From Turnera subulata (taxonomy: Eukaryota > Streptophyta > Magnoliopsida > Malpighiales > Passifloraceae), in assembly GCA_028386065.3 (NCBI GenBank), contig JAKUCV010001501.1:1-64000 (forward strand): DNA of 64,000 bases, in the 5' to 3' direction. Positions 36,192-46,157 of this stretch are shown one piece after another. The position numbers were made by a program, and so were the translations under genes. Position 1 is the stretch's first letter, and each line of letters starts with the position of its first letter. The notes beneath the pieces were generated by a model, which was not told the DNA's origin, searched no databases, and was given only the letters and a program-made list of their open reading frames with translations.

Positions 36192-37448
36192 CTAAAAGGA
36201 TGGGCTAAGGTCATCATCATCATCATCATTATTATCCTCATGGTCTTCATCTTCTTCATCATCTTCTTCTTGCTCAATGTCCATGGGAGCATAGTCCTCA
36301 TCCTCCTCATCATCATTATCATCCTCATTACCACCAAAATCGTAACCTTGGTAGTATGGTGGAGGATTGTAGTTGATGTGATCAAAATAAGCACGCAGGT
36401 CATGTCCTTGCCTTTGTACTTCTATGTCGATTCTTTCAATTGACCTTCCTAAGCTGCGTAGAGTGGCCGCAATTGAGTCGAGGGTAGCGCCAGGAGGTCG
36501 AGGAGCAGGTGCAGGAAGAGCAAGGAAAGAGCCTGCTTGAGATGCTTCGGCTTGTTGCTCTGCTGGTTGGTGAGGCGGTTGAGCTCCCTCAGCAGCTTGT
36601 CCGGTTCTGAATGTGGCATCGGATATTGCCCAAGACTTGGCTGCCGTGGTGAGGGTGTCTTCCAACGGACTAAAACCTACGCTAAGCAGAATATCGGTGA
36701 CCAGAAACACATAGGGCAGTGGATGGTCCGTGTTTGCCTGTTCCGTCATGTGCATAAAGACGAGTCGTCCCCAATTGATGGGTGCTTCGTGAAGAATGGC
36801 GTGAAGAATCTTCTCGTCTTCAATGGTCATGGTGGTGTGACTCCCGGCTCGCGGTTTGATCACACGGGTGACAAGATAGAACAGCACGCGATATTCCGGA
36901 TTAATCGTATGAATGGTGGGACGGCCGGAACGATTCCTCTTCACTTCAGTGATTCCAAGCTCTGCAAGAAGAGGAATCTCATACTGAGTAAGAAAATGAT
37001 CTGCCCCATAGCCGGATATATCGTGGCCTTGGACGGGCAATTTGGCGATGGCCCCAAATTGCTCCAAGGTGAGTTGGATGACCTTTCCATTGAGTTGAGC
37101 AGATAGAACCTCTCCTTCCCGAGTTAATGTCGAGTAGAATGCCCAGATGAAGTCGGCATTGTACTCATGTCTGCTCCTGGTGACAAACTCCCAAAGGTGT
37201 GATTGTTGAAGAAGTCTGGGTAGGTTTGTGTAGTGCTTTTCTTGTGGATATTCAGCAGGTAGATATCTAGGAGGAGCAATGAGTCTTTTGGCAAAGAGGG
37301 TGTTGAATCGATTTAGCTGTGAACGGGAAGTGAACCAGATATGAGTTCCTTCCACAGGGTATTGGTTGCCAGAGCTAGATGAGCTCCTTCTCTTGGTGGG
37401 ATGCTCTTGAAGAGGATCTTTGCCTTTAGAGCTTCTTCTACTAGCCAT
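36192..37448 (-). CDS. Element C ORF2, putative plant transposon protein-like
   Basis: 418 codons from ATG 37448. A basic Ser/Lys/Arg-rich N-terminus (MASRRSSKGKDPLQ, KRRSSSSSG) leads into a globular region of about 230 residues (RFNTLFAKRLIAPPRYL; WEFVTRSRHEYNADFIWAFY; GEVLSAQLNGKVIQLTLEQF). A Pro/Gln/Ala linker follows, then a strongly acidic tail of Asp/Glu runs (about residues 370-415). The middle resembles the 'putative plant transposon protein' family often found next to retroelements in plants; this assignment is from memory of the motif style. It sits between gag and the 3' LTR, where Sireviruses keep an extra (env-like) ORF. No membrane segment is obvious, so an envelope role is doubtful. 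Confidence 0.7.
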   Translation of the reverse strand: MASRRSSKGKDPLQEHPTKRRSSSSSGNQYPVEGTHIWFTSRSQLNRFNTLFAKRLIAPPRYLPAEYPQEKHYTNLPRLLQQSHLWEFVTRSRHEYNADFIWAFYSTLTREGEVLSAQLNGKVIQLTLEQFGAIAKLPVQGHDISGYGADHFLTQYEIPLLAELGITEVKRNRSGRPTIHTINPEYRVLFYLVTRVIKPRAGSHTTMTIEDEKILHAILHEAPINWGRLVFMHMTEQANTDHPLPYVFLVTDILLSVGFSPLEDTLTTAAKSWAISDATFRTGQAAEGAQPPHQPAEQQAEASQAGSFLALPAPAPRPPGATLDSIAATLRSLGRSIERIDIEVQRQGHDLRAYFDHINYNPPPYYQGYDFGGNEDDNDDEEDEDYAPMDIEQEEDDEEDEDHEDNNDDDDDDLSPSF

Positions 37449-37647
37449 GGTGTATATGAAAGGGAGAAGAGTTTGGGAAAAAGAGGAGTGTGTGTGGACA
37501 AGAGAGGAGAGGAGGTTGTATGGAGATTATGCAAAGGATGAAGAAAATTAGATTGTAGGTGAGAAGGAGAAGGAAAGATTTGAGTTTTTATAGAGGAGCC
37601 AAAAAAGTTAGCCATTGTGAGCAGTAACGGCTAGTTTTTGATGACAC
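37449..37647. other. Upstream region of element C ORF2
   Basis: Non-coding stretch between ORF2 and the palindrome array. A minus-strand TATA-like TATAAAAAC lies near 37585, about 135 bp before the ORF2 start, so ORF2 may have its own promoter. Confidence 0.35.
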
Positions 37648-38163
37648 AACATCGATGTTTTCACCCAAAACATCGATGTTTAGGCTCCCTAACGGCTATA
37701 TTCTTTAAACTGTAACGGCTAAACATCGATGTTTTCCAGAGAACATCGATGTTTTTTTGCGTTCGGCAGAAAAATTTAAGATATGCCTAGCGGTCCAACA
37801 TCGATGTTTTTAACATAAACATCGATGTTTTTGGCTCTCGGCAAAAAAATCCATTTTTCAAACATCGATGTTTGTACTAAAACATCGATGTTGTTGGTAT
37901 ACTGCCAATCTGATGGTTAAGCACTATGGTTAAACATCGATGTTGGTGTCAAAAACATCGATGTTTTTAGCACTCGACATTTTGAAAATCAACGCATACG
38001 TGCAAACATCGATGTTGGGTGTTTTGAACATCGATGTTATGAGGAAAAATTTGAAAGACTTACCTGAACATCGATGTTTCGATACTAAACATCGATGTTT
38101 TTGCCATTCGGCCACTTGTGTGATGCAGCCAACATCGATGTTGGTCAGCGGAACATCGATGTT
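37648..38163. repeat. Internal paired-palindrome array of element C
   Basis: Sixteen exact AACATCGATGTT copies in eight pairs, starting at 37648/37669, 37722/37742, 37797/37818, 37861/37881, 37933/37954, 38005/38027, 38067/38088 and 38131/38152. Spacers differ from those of the LTR arrays, but between-pair motifs such as GTAACGGCT and CTCTCGGCAAAAAAA recur. Confidence 0.97.
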
Positions 38164-38629
38164 TTCACTATTTGCTTAGTAAGGTCCTTGCTTTTTCAAC
38201 TATGCTTGTCGTCCGAATCGAGCTGTCCCTACAAAACAAATTTAGTAGAGCCTCGGGTGCTCAAATTAGCTATGAATAATACAGGAATTATGGTGATGAA
38301 AACATGTGTGACAATTTCAAGAGGTGGTAAGTATCCCTCTGCCGCTAAGAGAAATTTTCTTCTTGTCGTCAGTGCACCGGGCTCGAGAAATTGTCTTGTC
38401 GGTTGGACTTTGATAGTCTCCGATACCTAGCTAAATGGACAGTAAGTCCCGTGTCGGATCAATAATGCAATTTTAGGCCTGAATTTTCAACAAAGCAGAT
38501 ATTTGATTAGTTGCAAATTTGGAGGTTAGTAATAATGAACTTGGCGTTTCTATTTGGCGGAGAATCTCTTAAGCTCTGCCAAGTGTGGTAGGGGTCTGCC
38601 CTTGTGAGTAAAATGTCGAGTCCTTGGTT

Positions 38630-38644
38630 TTATAAAAGGCAGAG
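38630..38644 (+). promoter_or_regulatory. TATA-like element upstream of the chimeric ORF
   Basis: TTTTATAAAAGGCAG lies about 70 bp before the ATG at 38710, a normal plant TATA-to-ATG distance. Confidence 0.45.
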
Positions 38645-38709
38645 AATTAGAATGCACAACACACAGAGAATAAGCCATAATCAAGGAGAAGAAAATAACA
38701 AGAGTAGAA

Positions 38710-39393
38710 ATGCCTTCCCCTTCATCTGTGTTTTTCGTTCTAGGAGCCGCTCAAGGCAGAAGAAATCGCTTATCATATAGCATGGTTAATGAGCCGGCTG
38801 AGGAGCTCCCTCCTATACTAGGTACAATTCCACGTCTTGTATTTGTGGATGAGCTTTACTCATCCAGATTTTTTGTTACTCCAATGGAGGAGACCATGTT
38901 CCTGGAACATCAAAGTGAGGTGAGAACGTCTTACTTTGGTTCTGCTAATTCTGTAATGTTTTTTATCTCCGAGCGGCTTGAAAATTTTAGCTTGGAGACG
39001 GCCAGCCAATATCTTGAGCAAGGTATCTACTATCGGATTTCAATGCTTGCTCGGAGTCTGCCTCATGTAGGAGGATTGTCGCCAACATGGCCAAAGGTTC
39101 GGTTGCTAGTGTGGAATTGCAGAGGTATGGCGAGGCACTCACAAGATTTTGCAGGTACTTTGAGAGACCTCAAAAACCAGTATAAACCAAATATGGTTTT
39201 GCTTACGGAGACTCAGTGGCAAGAAGGTGATCATCATGGCGCTATTCCTTTGCGTTTCCCGCCAGTCAACCGTTTTGAAAAACATGGAGAAAATAACACT
39301 GGAGGCATGTGGTTTTCATGGAATGATAGCCTCAGAGTTATCATTACAAATGAGCCAAGTGGCTTTAAAGTGAGTGCAGAGCCAAATAGATAG
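38710..39393 (+). CDS. Chimeric ORF with a LINE-type endonuclease N-terminal half-domain
   Basis: 227 codons. Residues 1 to about 130 (MPSPSSVFFVLGAAQGRR; ETASQYLEQGIYYRISM) match nothing I recognise. From about residue 133, VRLLVWNCRGMARHSQDF, LTETQWQE and GGMWFSWNDSLRVIITN follow the pattern of the endonuclease/exonuclease/phosphatase domain at the start of plant LINE ORF2 (WNCRG, then E, then GG-W-W). The frame ends at TAG before the catalytic His/Asp motifs, so it cannot be an active nuclease. It lies on the strand opposite to element C, with a TATA-like box and AATAAA. It may be a captured-fragment gene or a decayed insertion. Confidence 0.5.
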   Translation: MPSPSSVFFVLGAAQGRRNRLSYSMVNEPAEELPPILGTIPRLVFVDELYSSRFFVTPMEETMFLEHQSEVRTSYFGSANSVMFFISERLENFSLETASQYLEQGIYYRISMLARSLPHVGGLSPTWPKVRLLVWNCRGMARHSQDFAGTLRDLKNQYKPNMVLLTETQWQEGDHHGAIPLRFPPVNRFEKHGENNTGGMWFSWNDSLRVIITNEPSGFKVSAEPNR

Positions 39394-39665
39394 ACATGTG
39401 AGAAATATGAGCTTGTAATATATTTTGTGTGTGTGTGTCTTTCCAAATATGTAAGTGTGAACGTGTAATATGCTTTATGTTCAGATGTGTCTTTGTAATA
39501 TATGTTATTAAGTATGATTGTAATATAAAGTGTGCGTAAGAGTCATTGTATCGTAAGATTGTAAGATATGAACATCAATAAACTCTAGTTTGTTTGTATG
39601 ATGAAATTGTCATGAACCGCAAATTATCAAAGTTAATAATTTAGTAAGTTTAGAGTACTTACCTG

Positions 39666-39772
39666 CACATCGATGTTTTGATACTAAACATCGATGTTTC
39701 ATGCTGCCGGTTGGGAATGATACTAGTTGAAGTCCACTCAACATCGATGTTTGGCTCCTAAACATCGATGTT
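39666..39772. repeat. Small paired-palindrome array of element C
   Basis: Two pairs at 39666/39687 and 39740/39761, 21 bp apart. Three copies are exact AACATCGATGTT and the first is CACATCGATGTT. Confidence 0.95.
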
Positions 39773-39905
39773 TTTTATGTCTCGGCTTGCTTACTTCCCA
39801 AGAATCAATTAGGAATTTGGATGCTTCCTTGATTATGTGCTTGAAGCATCCGCAATCAAGGTACTAAAGTACACTTGATGCATTCAAGCACACCTGCAAA
39901 ACAAA

Positions 39906-41123
39906 TCAATGGGTTTTTGGTACCCAAATTTCTTTGGGTCCTTGAGTGTTAGGGACATGATGACGATAGGCTTCACTTCGAGTCCAATGTCTATGCCTAG
40001 TAAAACAAGCAGGAGCAATATGTCCTATTCTATTGCAATAATGACAAATGACATTTGGATTGTGCATCCATCTAGGTTGATAGTAATTATGCTGTCCATA
40101 TTTGTGCACTTTACTAACATGGTGACCCTTGAGTTGAACCTTATGCTTCCTAGGCTCGATTTTAGTTCTTTTAGGTTCGTTTCTAAAACCTATTCCATGT
40201 TTAGTTGATTGCAAATTGTTTAGCATAGAATTTAAATTTTTCTGAGTGGTGCTAAATTTCTTTAATGTTGCCTCAAGATTTTCAACTTGCTTCTTTAAGG
40301 GTTTACATGTCGTGCATTCTAAGTTATCCGGTTTGTTAGCACTCTTCTTCCCATAAAATTTGTTTTCTTCTCTAAGCTTTTCATTTTCACATAATAACTT
40401 CTCATTTTGTTCTTTCAAAGAATTGCATGAGGAACACTCCTTAGTTTTTCTTCCAAGTTCTGTGACTTGTTCATATAGTGATTTACATGATTCACATTCT
40501 TTAGACATGCCTAGAGTCCTATTTTCTTCCTTCAATTTATCATTTTCACAGGTAAGCTCTTCTAGATTCTTTTCTAATGAAGCAATATGTTTCTTTTGCT
40601 TTAAATGAATCTTAGAGATTTTAATATATTCAGCATACAATTCATTAAAAGCGTTTTGCAATTCATCATGGTTAGAAGGTTCAGAATCACTTACCTCTTC
40701 TGCTTCTTCTTCCTTTGCCATGAGGCATTGGAAGTTCGTTTCATCATCACTTTCTGTTACCTCATAGGTGACTTCCAGCATATCCCAAATGTCCTTGGCG
40801 GTAGTGCATCGTGAAATCATTTGGTAATCTTCTTGATTAAGTGCACAATGGAGTATGTTGATTGCCATGAAGTTGTTTTGAACTTTCTTGACGTCCTCGG
40901 CATTATACTCCTCTTCCGTCTTAGTCACCATAATTTCACCAACTCTCTTTGTCGGAATTTGATCTCCGTTCTTTATTGTCCGCCAGAGAGTGAAGTTGTT
41001 GGATTGAATAAAGACTCTCATCCTCTCCTTCCAATATGTATAGTTGGCGCCATTGAGCAATGGTGGACGGGTGACGGACTGTCCTTCATTGTTTCCTGCA
41101 AACACATTACTTGAAAAAGCCAT
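39906..41123 (-). CDS. Gag protein of element C
   Basis: 405 codons from ATG 41123, about 55 bp after the 5' LTR. The N-terminus (RPPLLNGANYTYWKERMRVFI) is the standard Ty1/copia gag start (N-Y-x-x-W). A Lys/Glu-rich coiled-coil region covers about residues 150-310, with CxxC-type spacings such as CESCKSLYEQ, CSSCNSLKEQ and CTTCKPLKKQ. A CCHC zinc knuckle CHYCNRIGHIAPAC follows near the C-terminus. The frame stops after EIWVPKTH, just where an intact element would read on into protease. The reading frame itself is undamaged. The capsid-like protein could package RNA if pol were supplied in trans. Confidence 0.9.
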   Translation of the reverse strand: MAFSSNVFAGNNEGQSVTRPPLLNGANYTYWKERMRVFIQSNNFTLWRTIKNGDQIPTKRVGEIMVTKTEEEYNAEDVKKVQNNFMAINILHCALNQEDYQMISRCTTAKDIWDMLEVTYEVTESDDETNFQCLMAKEEEAEEVSDSEPSNHDELQNAFNELYAEYIKISKIHLKQKKHIASLEKNLEELTCENDKLKEENRTLGMSKECESCKSLYEQVTELGRKTKECSSCNSLKEQNEKLLCENEKLREENKFYGKKSANKPDNLECTTCKPLKKQVENLEATLKKFSTTQKNLNSMLNNLQSTKHGIGFRNEPKRTKIEPRKHKVQLKGHHVSKVHKYGQHNYYQPRWMHNPNVICHYCNRIGHIAPACFTRHRHWTRSEAYRHHVPNTQGPKEIWVPKTH

Positions 41124-41163
41124 GGATAATACCTCTCAAACGGTTAAGTTTTTCAGAGAGTTA

Positions 41164-41178
41164 GGCTCCGCTACCAAT
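41164..41178 (-). other. Primer-binding-like site of element C
   Basis: On the minus strand, AATTGGTAGCGGAGCC follows the 5' LTR end TTCTAACA. It shares GGTAGCGGAGC with the site of element B. Confidence 0.55.
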
Positions 41179-42381
41179 TGTTAGAACAATAGCCCTTCGC
41201 TAGAGGGGGGGTGAATAGCGATAATCGAATAAAAACGAAATAAGCAGGAATTGAATGCGGAATTAAAAGAATGAAGGACACAAGAGATTTATCCTGGTTC
41301 ACACACACTCTACTAGTGTGGCTAATCCAGCCCTTCAAGTCTCACTTGAAGATTTCACTATCTATGTTAAGCTTACGGGTGCTTAACAAACCGTTACAAC
41401 CAGAGAGTTCAAATCACATGAACCTCAATATACTTGCTTGAAGATACCTCACTTCAAGACTTTCTAGGATTTCTAATCACAAGAATCCTACTCTCTTGCT
41501 TAAGGATACCACACCTTAAGGCTTCTCTCAAGGGAACAATCCTCCCTTGTGGTGTATGAATGACACTTACAATTTCTCAAGCAAAACTCTCTAATAGAGT
41601 GGATATGAGTACAAAGGAAAGCTCTATTGAACAACTCAGAATTCTCACAAGTTATAGCTCAAAAATTTGTTGAATGGTTTTCAAAGAATGCTTGAATGTG
41701 GTGTGAGTTGATCAAAATGAAAATGAGGTTTAAGGCCTCTATTTATAGTCTAAAAGATGCATATAATCATTGGGAACAATTTCTGAAACCTTTATGAAAG
41801 TTTAGCATGTTTGTCTGAAAAAGGTTTCTGCCCATAACGACACAACATCGATGTTTTGATAAAGAACATCGATGTTTAGCCGTTGCATTTAAATAATTGA
41901 GCCAACGGCTAGTGAAACATCGATGTTGCATTTTAGAACATCGATGTTTTCATACACAACATCGATGTTCTTAGTCGCAACATCGATGTTTTTTGGCTTC
42001 GCAAAAGTATGATGAAAAAGGGTCTTTGCCAGAACATCGATGTTGGAAAATGAAACATCGATGTTTTGTAAAACATCGATGTTGAGTTAGCCAACATCGA
42101 TGTTTTTTGGCTTCGGCAAAATTTTATTTCAAAGATAGGTTTTCATGAACATCGATGTTGGATTGTAAACATCGATGTTTTGACCAACGGTCACAAGAAC
42201 ATCGATGTTTTATAATCCAACATCGATGTTTTCTTGCTACTGCCAAAAAGATTTTAAAATCGACTTGATGCAACATCGATGTTGTTCTAAGAACATCGAT
42301 GTTGTTCTAAGAACATCGATGTTTTGAACTCAAAAACCAGTTTTATGACTTACATGATTTATGAAATGCATGAGGAAAATG
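41179..42381 (-). repeat. 5' LTR of element C, truncated
   Basis: Matches 34514-35696. The last ~243 bp (35697-35939 in the other LTR) are missing after GAGGAAAATG, where unrelated flanking DNA begins. Confidence 0.88.
41844..42323. repeat. Paired-palindrome array in LTR 2 of element C
   Basis: Seventeen exact AACATCGATGTT copies. The order matches LTR 1 apart from one extra GTTGTTCTAAGAACATCGAT unit near 42292-42323. All are intact here, whereas LTR 1 has one mutated copy. Confidence 0.97.
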
Positions 42382-42919
42382 TCTTGTTAAATATTTCATG
42401 GGTTTTCACTTTTCTGCTAGAAGTTCGGGCCTGCCGTGGAGCTCCCCGAATAAGTCATGATATTTGTCTTTCTAAGCAAATAAGGGCCACCCAATTCTTT
42501 TAAACTATATGGGCCGAAATGAGGCCCATAAAGTTCCAATTTTATGATGTCACATCAATTTTGGTCATTCTATTCGTCCTATCATTGAGTTTGATTTGTA
42601 TCCCGATTTTTTTTGAATTTTGTTACCTAAACCATCCTTTTATTCCTTAAATTCAGTACAACTGATAATCAGAGAGAGCTCTTAGATGTCCATATGTCAA
42701 CTTATTATTAGAACACATCAACATATGTGTCCCACATTCCTTTTGACTAGAAATTCTAAGGTATGCAGTGCATACCACCTCAAATCCTACAAGTTATATA
42801 GAGGGCCACTTTCTAAAACACGTCAGTTTTTATTATTATTTTTTTGTCGAAATCACGTCAGTTTTTATTGAAACATATCAACTCTTTAATTTATTACTAT
42901 CTTTTTTTTAATTTGACAC
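42382..42919. other. Flank of element C with a dispersed repeat
   Basis: No gene. About 42685-42850 is the reverse complement of a repeat found at 54911-54959 plus 58081-58200 (GGATTTGAGGTGGTATGCA, CTTAGAATTTCT). 42870-42892 is the left copy of the LINE target duplication. Confidence 0.5.
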
Positions 42920-43354
42920 TTTTTTTTTTGATCTGAATGAGGTAATACTTTATTAAACTACAGGAACAGTGCGGAGAGTAACATCTCCGTTTACATCAGA
43001 AGAAAGCAAAGCCTGACCACCATCATGTGGTTCTACAAAATGAGCAACACCAAGAGGAAACTTGAAAGCTAAATCAGCCATCAGCAACCCGGTTAGCCTC
43101 ACGATAAACATGAGACAAGTTAATCGACCAATTACGGTTGAGAATCTGCTGATTAGCTGCAAAGAGACCAGAAAAAAGCCGATTACAATAATCTTTGCCG
43201 TTGAGATGATTGAGAACAATTGCCGAGTCCATCTCAACATCCACATGGCAGAAACCCATCTCCCATACCTTGAGGAGACCCACATATACACCCCACCGTT
43301 CAGCTTGCAATGGAGAGCACTGACTGATGTGAAAACAGAAACCCGCAAGCCATA
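42920..43354 (-). pseudogene. LINE remnant, 3' half: end of RNase H domain, 3' UTR and poly(A)
   Basis: The minus strand reads WLAGFCFHISQCSPLQAERW, VDVEMDSAIVLNHLN and LSHVYREANRVADGLA, the second half of the RNase H-like (RVT_3) domain of plant LINEs, then a stop near 42953. It ends with a poly(A) run, seen as T(10) at about 42920-42929. It joins 53620-54074 across element B. The ELWA-type metal-binding Glu region is degraded. Confidence 0.8.
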
Positions 43355-46122
43355 TGAAGCTCCCCGACCCGTATTTACCAGTTATAGTAAACACGTGCCG
43401 AAACTATTCTTTCTAACAGTTCAGGCAGTACATCGCAGTAAAATATTACACAGTAAGCTCAAATACAACAGCACATAGTATACTACAACTGTCACCCATA
43501 CTCGGAGACCATTATTCAATCTACACACTTTTCACAACAACAGTAGCATAATCCAGAATAAACATCATCATAAGCAATATAGAAAGCAGCAACACAGCAA
43601 CATATATAGCACAGCAGCGGAAGTCTTAAATGCACATGCAGCGGAGGTATGGATCCGGAGTCAGGTGGAGAAGAAAGCAGCAGCCATCGAACGTCGTGCC
43701 TGATCTACGAAACAACTAAACCTACGGGATGAAACCCCGCAGGCGAGTGGTGAGTCCGAAGTGCTCACTGACGAAGGATAAACAGAGATATGTAATCAAC
43801 CATAACACTTTCGAAGTAAACACAAATAACACAACAGAAGAATCCTATTAAAACATACTGAGCCAAGACCAAAAGAATGTTTATTATTATTACCAATTTT
43901 ATCTTCCGGGCCCCGTCACTGGACAAGCTAGGGTCGTACCTGGTTATTAACTAATTCCGGATGCCAGGCCAAAACACAATCCGAGATCAACATCCCAATC
44001 ACAACCAATCCGGGATCAACATCCCAATATCAACAAATTCGGGATCAACATCCCAATAACAACATCATCTAGGACCAACATCCCAACAACCATACCAAAC
44101 CGGCCATGACACCACAGAACTAGCCTCTAACCATCTAGTCGTACCACTACTTTCCACGTGACAATTATATCATCATCTCAATTTCAATCCAATTTCATTA
44201 CTCTATCCTCAATTATACAACTTTCCATTATTTCAGATTATTCCATAGACCAAATCAACAACAGACTCATAACGTCAATTAATCATAGTTAACAGTTCAA
44301 CATTATTTCAACACAATATCCAAGTCTAAACACAATCCAACAACAGCATCAACAATTTTCCATAGCAATCATATAACAGTCAGTAATCATTTCAGCAGTT
44401 CAATCAAATAACAAAAACAAACACAGTATTACGGGCACATATCCAAGGTTATCCATCCTCACCTTAGCCGATTATCAGTTATGGAATTGTCCAACAGACT
44501 CCAAGTCCGGTTCCTCAAGTATCTACTCGTTATCAACTCCTATATCAAACAAATAATATGCACACATAAGTGATATGCAAATGTCATGCTACTACTGTAT
44601 ACCGAAAAGAAATAAATACTAACTCGTCTCGGTTACTGCCACGGGTAAATTTTCTATTATCATCATAATTCACCATTTATTTCTAGGTGTCAAAATACCA
44701 TACTATATTTATACCCGGATATTATTCTGGTATAATACTTCTTTGATAATACCCTTTCCAAATTTATTTTCCTCTAAATTAATTATTATTTACTATATAT
44801 AATATACTTTTCCCAAAAATATAATTTCTCCAATTATTTTTATTTCCCGATTTATACTAGCGTTATACTTATTTCCCAGAATTATTTTCCTTCCCAAAAT
44901 TATTTTCCTTCCATAATTATATTTTTCTTCAGATTATAGTTTCTTTTTCTTTTTTTTTTTTTAAAATCTGGGCTGGGCCAAACAACTCCAGCCCAACCTC
45001 TACAAAGGGCCACACCCAGGCCCGCACAGGAGCCCAGGTGCAGCCCAGGTCAACAACCCAAGAGAGTCAACCCGGTCCAAGGCGTCAAGCCTAGGCCCGC
45101 GGGTCAGCTCATCCGGGTCGACCTGGACCCGTTTGCACAATCGGGTCACCAGCACCAGGCTCACCTCGTGAGATGCAGCGGCACGGATCGGGGCGCGACG
45201 GGACGGGGCAGCACCGGCGACTGCGAGAGGATGCGGGAAGGCGTGACGACGACACAGACGGAGGCGGCAGCTGTTGGCGCGTCCTGCTGCGGTGTCGGCG
45301 AGCAAAGGATGGAGGCGGGTCCGATGGTTTGCTCGTCGGGTTTGTCTCCACAGGACAGCTATGGCGGCTCGTAGTGGCGACGAGCGAGGCGAGGTGACGG
45401 TGGAGGCGAGCGAGGAAGCAGAAGATGGTGGTGGCGACGATGGTCGCAGGTGGAGGGGGTGGTAGTCTCGGCCACGGGTGGCGGCAGCGTGGAGAAGGAA
45501 AAAGAAAAGAAGAAGGGGAAAGGGGGGTGACGTGGCAGTTGTGTGTTGGCTGTTTGTTTGTTTGTTTTTTTTAATTCCTTTTTCTGGTTGGCTTGGTTGA
45601 TGAGTTGCAGTAGGAGGTTGGGGTTTTTCTGGGCAATGGTGAGTTACAGAGTTTGCAAAGGGAAGAGATGAGCTGACTGTATGTGTAAGCAGAGGCAGAA
45701 GAAAAAAAAAACACAGGTAATGGGCATGTAAATTGGTGAAGCACGGGCAGGACACTGATGAAGCACAGGTGGCACAATCCACTCACAAGCTTCACAGTGG
45801 GTGGTGGCTGCCTCGTTGCTGTGCAGCATGTGAGGCGGGTTCTGTCCGGACCAGAAAATAATTATAATACCCCCTTGACTTTATTTCTGGTCCGATAACT
45901 CGAGGTTAATCCCGACTTTTCTGAAGATTCCTGGACCCGAAAGATTCCAACTTGGTCCGAAAAATCCGCAGAAAAATCCCAAATGTGGGACAGGGCTCGG
46001 TTTCAGAATCCAAAGCTCAAATTACAATAAATTAATTACGCAAGAATAATTTTAATGGTAAATAACTGTAAAATAAATTTTACGGTGACGGTAAAAACGT
46101 AAAAATTACCCGGGCTGTTACA
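43355..46122 (-). repeat. 3' LTR of element B
   Basis: 2768 bp, TGAAGCTCCC...CTGTTACA. It contains four GGGATCAACATCCC-like units (about 43980-44080), a predicted donor CACGAG|GTGAGCC near 45160, an acceptor and small exon near 44460-44540 and a GC-rich segment whose open frames (for example 45000-45782) are low-complexity Ser/Pro/Arg. Confidence 0.95.
43721..43769 (-). promoter_or_regulatory. Twin-hairpin block, 3' LTR of element B
   Basis: CCTACGGG (43721-43728) pairs with CCCGCAGG (43736-43743), and GGTGAG (43749-43754) pairs with CTCACT (43764-43769). Confidence 0.5.
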
Positions 46123-46157
46123 GCCTACCCACCTTAAAAGAATTTCGTCCCCAAAAT

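Larger units (their letters stand above)
38184..39640 (+). other. Possible insertion or captured segment inside element C
   Basis: A 1457-bp stretch unlike the rest of the element, separating two palindrome arrays. TTAGTAAG occurs at 38176-38183 and again at 39641-39648, which could be an 8-bp target duplication. No terminal inverted repeats were seen. It contains a TATA-like TTTTATAAAAGGCAG (about 38630-38644), an ORF (38710-39393) and AATAAA (39578-39583) downstream, so it looks like a small complete transcription unit opposite to element C. Confidence 0.4.
34514..42381 (-). mobile_element. Non-autonomous Ty1/copia-like element C (Sirevirus-like), 5' end truncated
   Basis: Direct repeats 34514-35939 and 41179-42381 act as 3' and 5' LTRs of a minus-strand element. 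LTR ends are TGTTAG...CTAACA. A polypurine tract (AAAAAGGGGGAAAT on the minus strand) adjoins 35940, and a primer-binding-like TTGGTAGCGGAGCC adjoins 41178. The 5' LTR lacks its first ~243 bp, so only the left target flank (CTAAT, 34509-34513) can be seen. Inside are gag (39906-41123) and a 418-codon ORF (36192-37448), but no protease, integrase or RT. The space where pol would sit holds palindrome arrays and an unrelated plus-strand ORF. The gag type, second ORF and palindromic repeats suggest the Sirevirus group. Confidence 0.85.

Noticed and set aside
35179..38163. CRISPR-like array from regularly spaced repeats
   Set aside because: This is plant nuclear DNA; the repeat is only 12 bp, palindromic and paired within a retrotransposon, with no cas genes. 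The repeat frame of ~7 residues (NIDV..NIDV) in reading frames here is only a by-product of the 21-bp spacing.
38184..39640. Endogenous plant pararetrovirus (caulimovirid) fragment
   Set aside because: The TATA-to-ORF layout was suggestive, but no coat, movement or RT motif is present; the only recognisable part is a LINE-type endonuclease segment.
38184..39640. Helitron
   Set aside because: No TC start or CTRR end with a preceding hairpin could be placed, and the flanks are not a simple A/T insertion.
42953..43348. A functional RNase H-like host gene
   Set aside because: The frame continues only across element B to 53620-54074, has an in-frame TAG and a poly(A) end with flanking duplication, so it is a dead LINE copy.
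45000..45782. Long open frames in GC-rich LTR segments (also 17110-17439, 27807-28190, 52604-53327, 56999-57844, 61916-62461)
   Set aside because: They are low-complexity Ser/Pro/Arg/His frames open on several strands and frames at once, inside LTRs, with no domain. GC-rich composition explains them. The splice donor at their end is discussed separately.
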